Source: Cohnella phaseoli | GTDB taxonomy: Bacteria > Bacillota > Bacilli > Paenibacillales > Paenibacillaceae | DNA: 64,000 nucleotides | NCBI RefSeq assembly: GCF_003386235.1 | Contig: NZ_QRDZ01000038.1 | Coordinates: 27,059 to 91,058 of the forward strand | Reading direction: 5' to 3' | Shown: positions 61,005 through 64,000 of the stretch, one piece after another | How positions within the stretch are numbered: the first letter of the stretch is position 1 | Layout: each line of letters begins with the position of its first letter | Notes under the pieces: model-generated | What the model saw: the letters and a program-made list of their open reading frames with translations, nothing else | What the model was told of the DNA's origin: nothing | Database searches by the model: none | Translations under genes and position numbers: made by a program

Positions 61005-62462
61005 ATGCAATATGGTAGAAAGATTGCAGCAGTGCTATGCGGCGCTTTAATTGCCGGGATAGCGGCAGGATGCACCGGAGGCGACGACACGACGAATAAA
61101 GAGAAAACGGCGATCAAGGTGATGTATTACGATGAACGCGGCTTCTATCAGCAGTTCGGGATGCTGTTTGCCGCTCTGCACCCGGAGGTCGAGCTCGAGG
61201 TAGTCTCCACATCCAGCATTGCCTACGAAGAAGGCAAAGATATGGAGAAAGCCACTCAGGAGTTCATTGCCGAACAGAAACCGGACGTGCTGCTGCTCAG
61301 TGGGGGAGAATACTCGCGCATGGCCGGCGAAGGAAAGCTGTATAATCTGGATACGTTCATTCAGAAGGACAAGTTCGATCTGGAAGGGATTGCCCCCGGA
61401 ATTTTGGAATATATCAAGCAACAAAGCGACGGCATTCTATACGGGCTCTCTCCGAATTTCTACAGTCAGGCGCTCTTCTACAACAAGGACCTGTTCACGA
61501 AATACGGAGTCACGTTCCCTACGGATCGCATGAGCTGGGAGGAGCTGCTGCAGCTTGCGGCCAGATTTCCGACCGACGGAAGCGGCGAGGACCGCGTCTA
61601 CGGCCTGAAGGCCGGCTATGGGGCGGACCTCTACCAACTTGGCATGATGATCGGGAATTCATTGGGGCTAAGCTACATCAATCCGACGACTAAACAGTTG
61701 ACGATCAACTCGGATTCATGGAAAAAGGCGTTCGACACGGCGGACAAAGCGTTTAAATCGGGTTCGCTGTTTGTCGAAGATCCGAATAACGGCGGATTTT
61801 CCGGGTCCTATGAAGACTATTTGTTAGGAGACGCCTTCATCGGAGGGAAAGCCGCGATGGTGATCGAAAGCAATTATATGATGGATCAAATCAAAGAGGC
61901 GCAAACCCGATTAAAAGACAAGGGAATAAAAAATTGGGACGTTGTTACAGTTCCGATCAATCCGCAATCTCCGGATGAAAGCTCGGCGATGTCGGTCGGG
62001 CAAATCTTCGCGATCGACGCGAATTCGGCCAACGCGGAGGGCGCATGGAAATTCCTGAGCTACATAAACGGAGACGAGTTCGCGCGCGTGACCTCCAAGC
62101 TTAACAACGGCGGCTTCCCGGCGCGTATGAAATATATCAGTAACGAGGAAGGGCGCAATATGGCGGCGTTCTACAGCTTAAAGCCGCGCTCTAACAATAT
62201 GTACGACAATTACGACAAACTGCCGCGGGATTTCTACATGAAGTTCAACACGTTGTCTCAGGAGGAATTCCAAGGCATCAAGGACGGCAAAACGACGATC
62301 GAGGAAGCTCTGGACAGCCTTCAGGTCAAGGGCCAGAAGCTGCTGACCGAGGAAAGCGAGAAGGCGGCCACGGCCGAGCCCGGCTCGGCGGCAGGCTCCG
62401 CTCCGGGAGTCGCAGTTGAGAGCTCCTCGGGGGGATCGTCGGTGGAGGTTAGAGCGGAATAA
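61005..62462 (+). CDS. Orphan ABC-type extracellular solute-binding lipoprotein
   Basis: A 485-residue binding protein of the family-1 (sugar) group. Signal peptide with lipobox IAAGC (Cys about residue 23), then domain blocks KPDVLLLSGGEYSRMAGEG, FYSQALFYNKDLFTKYG, SWEELLQLAARFPT, GKAAMVIESNYMMDQI and SAMSVGQIFAIDANSANAEG. The C-terminus adds a low-complexity Ala/Ser/Gly/Pro tail. No permease or ATPase gene adjoins it, so it either works with a transporter elsewhere or serves as a receptor for signalling. GAAGGAAG lies about 10 bp before the ATG. Confidence 0.88.
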   Translation: MQYGRKIAAVLCGALIAGIAAGCTGGDDTTNKEKTAIKVMYYDERGFYQQFGMLFAALHPEVELEVVSTSSIAYEEGKDMEKATQEFIAEQKPDVLLLSGGEYSRMAGEGKLYNLDTFIQKDKFDLEGIAPGILEYIKQQSDGILYGLSPNFYSQALFYNKDLFTKYGVTFPTDRMSWEELLQLAARFPTDGSGEDRVYGLKAGYGADLYQLGMMIGNSLGLSYINPTTKQLTINSDSWKKAFDTADKAFKSGSLFVEDPNNGGFSGSYEDYLLGDAFIGGKAAMVIESNYMMDQIKEAQTRLKDKGIKNWDVVTVPINPQSPDESSAMSVGQIFAIDANSANAEGAWKFLSYINGDEFARVTSKLNNGGFPARMKYISNEEGRNMAAFYSLKPRSNNMYDNYDKLPRDFYMKFNTLSQEEFQGIKDGKTTIEEALDSLQVKGQKLLTEESEKAATAEPGSAAGSAPGVAVESSSGGSSVEVRAE

Positions 62463-62554
62463 TAAGCTTCTACATGAGCAACGCTAAGGTTGAGGGACGT
62501 CTTGAGGAGTGAATTTGTCCAACTTGTGAATTCTGCCTTTAATTCGTCACAACT

Positions 62555-62574
62555 TTGTGATAAAATATTCACAA
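62555..62574. promoter_or_regulatory. Palindrome overlapping the promoter of the small membrane protein
   Basis: TTGTGA-TAAAATAT-TCACAA is a perfect 6-bp inverted repeat enclosing an extended -10 element TGATAAAAT (62558-62566). The half-sites resemble Rex or FNR sites, but the 8-base spacer fits neither standard spacing. Confidence 0.4.
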
Positions 62575-62606
62575 AAAGCGCTCTCATTAAAGGAGGCTGG
62601 ACCCTC

Positions 62607-62849
62607 ATGAAAAATAAAGAAATGTCCCGAATGCTGAAATGGGTGGCGATGATCGTCATCGCGGTCGGCATCGTCTGCTGCGTACTCAATATCGCCCAGT
62701 TCAACGATCAGAATCTCGGCTTGATGATCGGCATCGGATTCTTGATCGGCGGCGCGCAGATTATGCTGTTCGGCGTGATCGCTCCACTGATGCAGAAGAA
62801 CCAGGAAGCACCGGCAGCCCCGTCCCAGGCGACGGAAGAACCGGTCTGA
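62607..62849 (+). CDS. Small two-segment membrane protein
   Basis: An 80-residue protein with two hydrophobic helices (MLKWVAMIVIAVGIVCCVLN and LGLMIGIGFLIGGAQIMLFG) joined by a short polar loop, then a cytoplasmic or external Pro/Ala/Glu tail. AAAGGAGG lies about 10 bp before the ATG and a strong terminator follows, so it is an independent gene. No family recognised. The adjacent Cys pair in the first helix is notable but unexplained. Confidence 0.78.
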   Translation: MKNKEMSRMLKWVAMIVIAVGIVCCVLNIAQFNDQNLGLMIGIGFLIGGAQIMLFGVIAPLMQKNQEAPAAPSQATEEPV

Positions 62850-62869
62850 ATGACCTTATCTAATTAAGG

Positions 62870-62907
62870 AAGCCCGGATGGAACGCAACGTTCCCTCCGG
62901 GCTTTTT
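62870..62907 (+). terminator. Terminator after the small membrane protein
   Basis: AGCCCGGA-GGAACG pairs with CGTTCC-TCCGGGCT and is followed by TTTTT. Confidence 0.88.
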
Positions 62908-63076
62908 ATTATGTCGAAGGCGTGAACAAACTATTGCAAATTTTCAACGTTTCGTTGTCGCATTTGTTAACTGTGAGGAAAGTCGCTGAGCTTTCTGCTA
63001 TGTTGGATTCAGCGACGAAGAAATCGTCCAATGAAATGTATGACGCGGTAGCGGTAAGAGGATGGGGGAGATGGGA

Positions 63077-63961
63077 ATGTGGAAAGGGCTGCGGAGGCTG
63101 ACGGCCGTTCTGTCGTTGGCTGCGACGGCGGCGCTGCTTAGCGGGTGCGCCGAGAAGGTGGTCGTGCTCAATCCGAAGGGCGAGATCGGGCAGCACCAAC
63201 TGGATCTAATTATATTGTCGACGGTGCTCTGTTTGATCGTCATTGTACCGGTGCTGATCTTGACGTTCTATTTGGCGTGGAAGTACCGCCAGAGACCGGG
63301 CGGGAAGGCGAAATACGATCCTACCTGGGAGCACAGCACGAAGCTGGAAGCGATCTGGTGGGGTATCCCAATCATCATTATCGCCATCCTCGGCACGATT
63401 ACCATTAAATATACGCATATGCTTGAACCGTCCAAACCGATCGAGCACGAAGCCAAGCCGATCGTTGTCCAGGTCACTTCGCTGGATTGGAAATGGCTGT
63501 TCTTATATCCCGAGCAAGGGATTGCCTCTGTGAATTATCTTGAATTCCCTGAGAACGTGCCTGTCCGCTTCGAATTGACGTCGGACGCGCCGATGAACTC
63601 CTTCTGGATTCCGCAGCTTGGCGGTCAGATTTATACGATGTCCGGAATGGCGATGAAGCTGCATCTGATCGCGGAAGAACCGGGCGATTATCTGGGGATG
63701 GGCGCCAACTTCAGCGGCAAGGACTTTGCCAAGATGAATTTCACGGCCAGGGCGACCTCGCAAGAGGAGTTCGAAGCATGGGTCGAGCAGGTGAAGCAAT
63801 CGTCTCCGGGGCTGACGATGGAGGGCTATTTGCAGCTTGCGAAGCCGGGCGTGTCGAGCGTACAAACCTTCTCTTCGATTCCGGAGGGCTTGTTCCAGAA
63901 AATCGTAACCAAGTACAGCAGCGGACATAACCATGAATTGAACGCGGCCAGCAGTAAATAA
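63077..63961 (+). CDS. qoxA: Cytochrome aa3 quinol oxidase subunit II
   Basis: A 294-residue lipoprotein subunit of a heme-copper terminal oxidase. Signal peptide with lipobox LSGC, two membrane helices (LDLIILSTVLCLIVIVPVLI and LEAIWWGIPIIIIAILGTIT), then a cupredoxin domain with VTSLDWKWLFLYPEQGIASV and FWIPQLGGQIYTMSGMAMKL. The Cys and His ligands of the CuA centre found in cytochrome-c oxidases are absent, so electrons come from quinol, as in QoxA. ATG at 63077 is chosen because GGGGGAG ends six bases upstream; ATGs at 63062 and 63071 lie inside or at that site. GAAGGTG at the right edge suggests qoxB begins just outside. Confidence 0.93.
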   Translation: MWKGLRRLTAVLSLAATAALLSGCAEKVVVLNPKGEIGQHQLDLIILSTVLCLIVIVPVLILTFYLAWKYRQRPGGKAKYDPTWEHSTKLEAIWWGIPIIIIAILGTITIKYTHMLEPSKPIEHEAKPIVVQVTSLDWKWLFLYPEQGIASVNYLEFPENVPVRFELTSDAPMNSFWIPQLGGQIYTMSGMAMKLHLIAEEPGDYLGMGANFSGKDFAKMNFTARATSQEEFEAWVEQVKQSSPGLTMEGYLQLAKPGVSSVQTFSSIPEGLFQKIVTKYSSGHNHELNAASSK

Positions 63962-64000
63962 AACCGACAATAATTAGTTCAAGGAAAAGAAGGTGCCGAC

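Noticed and set aside
62555..62574. Canonical Rex or FNR box
   Set aside because: Spacing between half-sites is 8 bases, not the 4-6 of the known classes; kept only as an unassigned palindrome.

Overview
The window looks like a chromosomal segment of a Gram-positive, endospore-former-type bacterium of the Paenibacillaceae (Paenibacillus/Cohnella-like). The grounds are moderately GC-rich genes, three exoproteins (one cut by the left edge) ending in S-layer homology (SLH) triplets, an LplB/YtcP-type sugar importer with no ATPase of its own, GlpP-type antitermination of glycerol genes, an AraL/AraM pair, a TmrB homologue, DUF3243/DUF4362/DUF3900 proteins and a QoxA-type quinol oxidase subunit. 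No rRNA, tRNA, prophage, CRISPR or intact insertion sequence was seen.

Layout. 1-2.1 kb: end of a repeat-rich SLH protein. 2.3-2.7 kb: a 42-bp tandem repeat array. 2.8-3.7 kb: HtpX protease. 3.8-6.6 kb: leftward DeoR regulator, AraL-like phosphatase and glycerol-1-phosphate dehydrogenase. 6.7-20.4 kb: a carbohydrate locus with a LacI regulator, two ABC permeases, a binding lipoprotein, a 2012-residue wall-anchored protein joining a purple-acid-phosphatase-like domain to a GH8 glucanase, a BadF-type kinase and a GH4 6-phospho-beta-glucosidase. The two promoters of this locus carry nearly the same 16-bp palindrome at the same distance from the -10 box, so it reads as one regulon. 20.5-21.6 kb: an acidic/basic orphan protein with an IGNxA motif. 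21.7-24.9 kb: a LexA-box-controlled nuclease-helicase, a small HTH protein and peptide deformylase. 24.9-29.3 kb: a ROK regulator with a perfect 31-bp palindrome ahead of an isomerase/oxidoreductase/MFS transporter operon.

29.4-38 kb: small lipoproteins, a ~219-bp MITE-like inverted-repeat element, two tiny basic proteins, a degenerate dihydroorotate-dehydrogenase-like domain fused to a duplicated membrane domain, a DUF3900-type protein and a membrane alpha/beta hydrolase. 38.2-45.2 kb: a 1713-residue SLH exoprotein and an O-antigen-ligase-like membrane protein. 45.2-49.3 kb: glpP-glpK and glpD, each behind a leader with a shared sequence element and an intrinsic terminator. 49.4-49.7 kb: seven 51-bp units, most of them holding a hairpin. 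49.9-55 kb: a two-P-loop ATPase, TmrB-like protein and a sugar-sensor/PAS/GGDEF/EAL protein. 55-64 kb: WYL regulator and SDR pair, membrane multicopper oxidase, DUF1700/DUF4097 pair, orphan binding lipoprotein, small membrane protein and qoxA, whose operon runs off the right edge.

The most coherent possible new system is the 6.7-20.4 kb locus: an outer-surface GH8/phosphatase chimera, ABC (not PTS) uptake, a sugar kinase and a glycosidase family that acts on phosphorylated disaccharides, all under one LacI-type operator.
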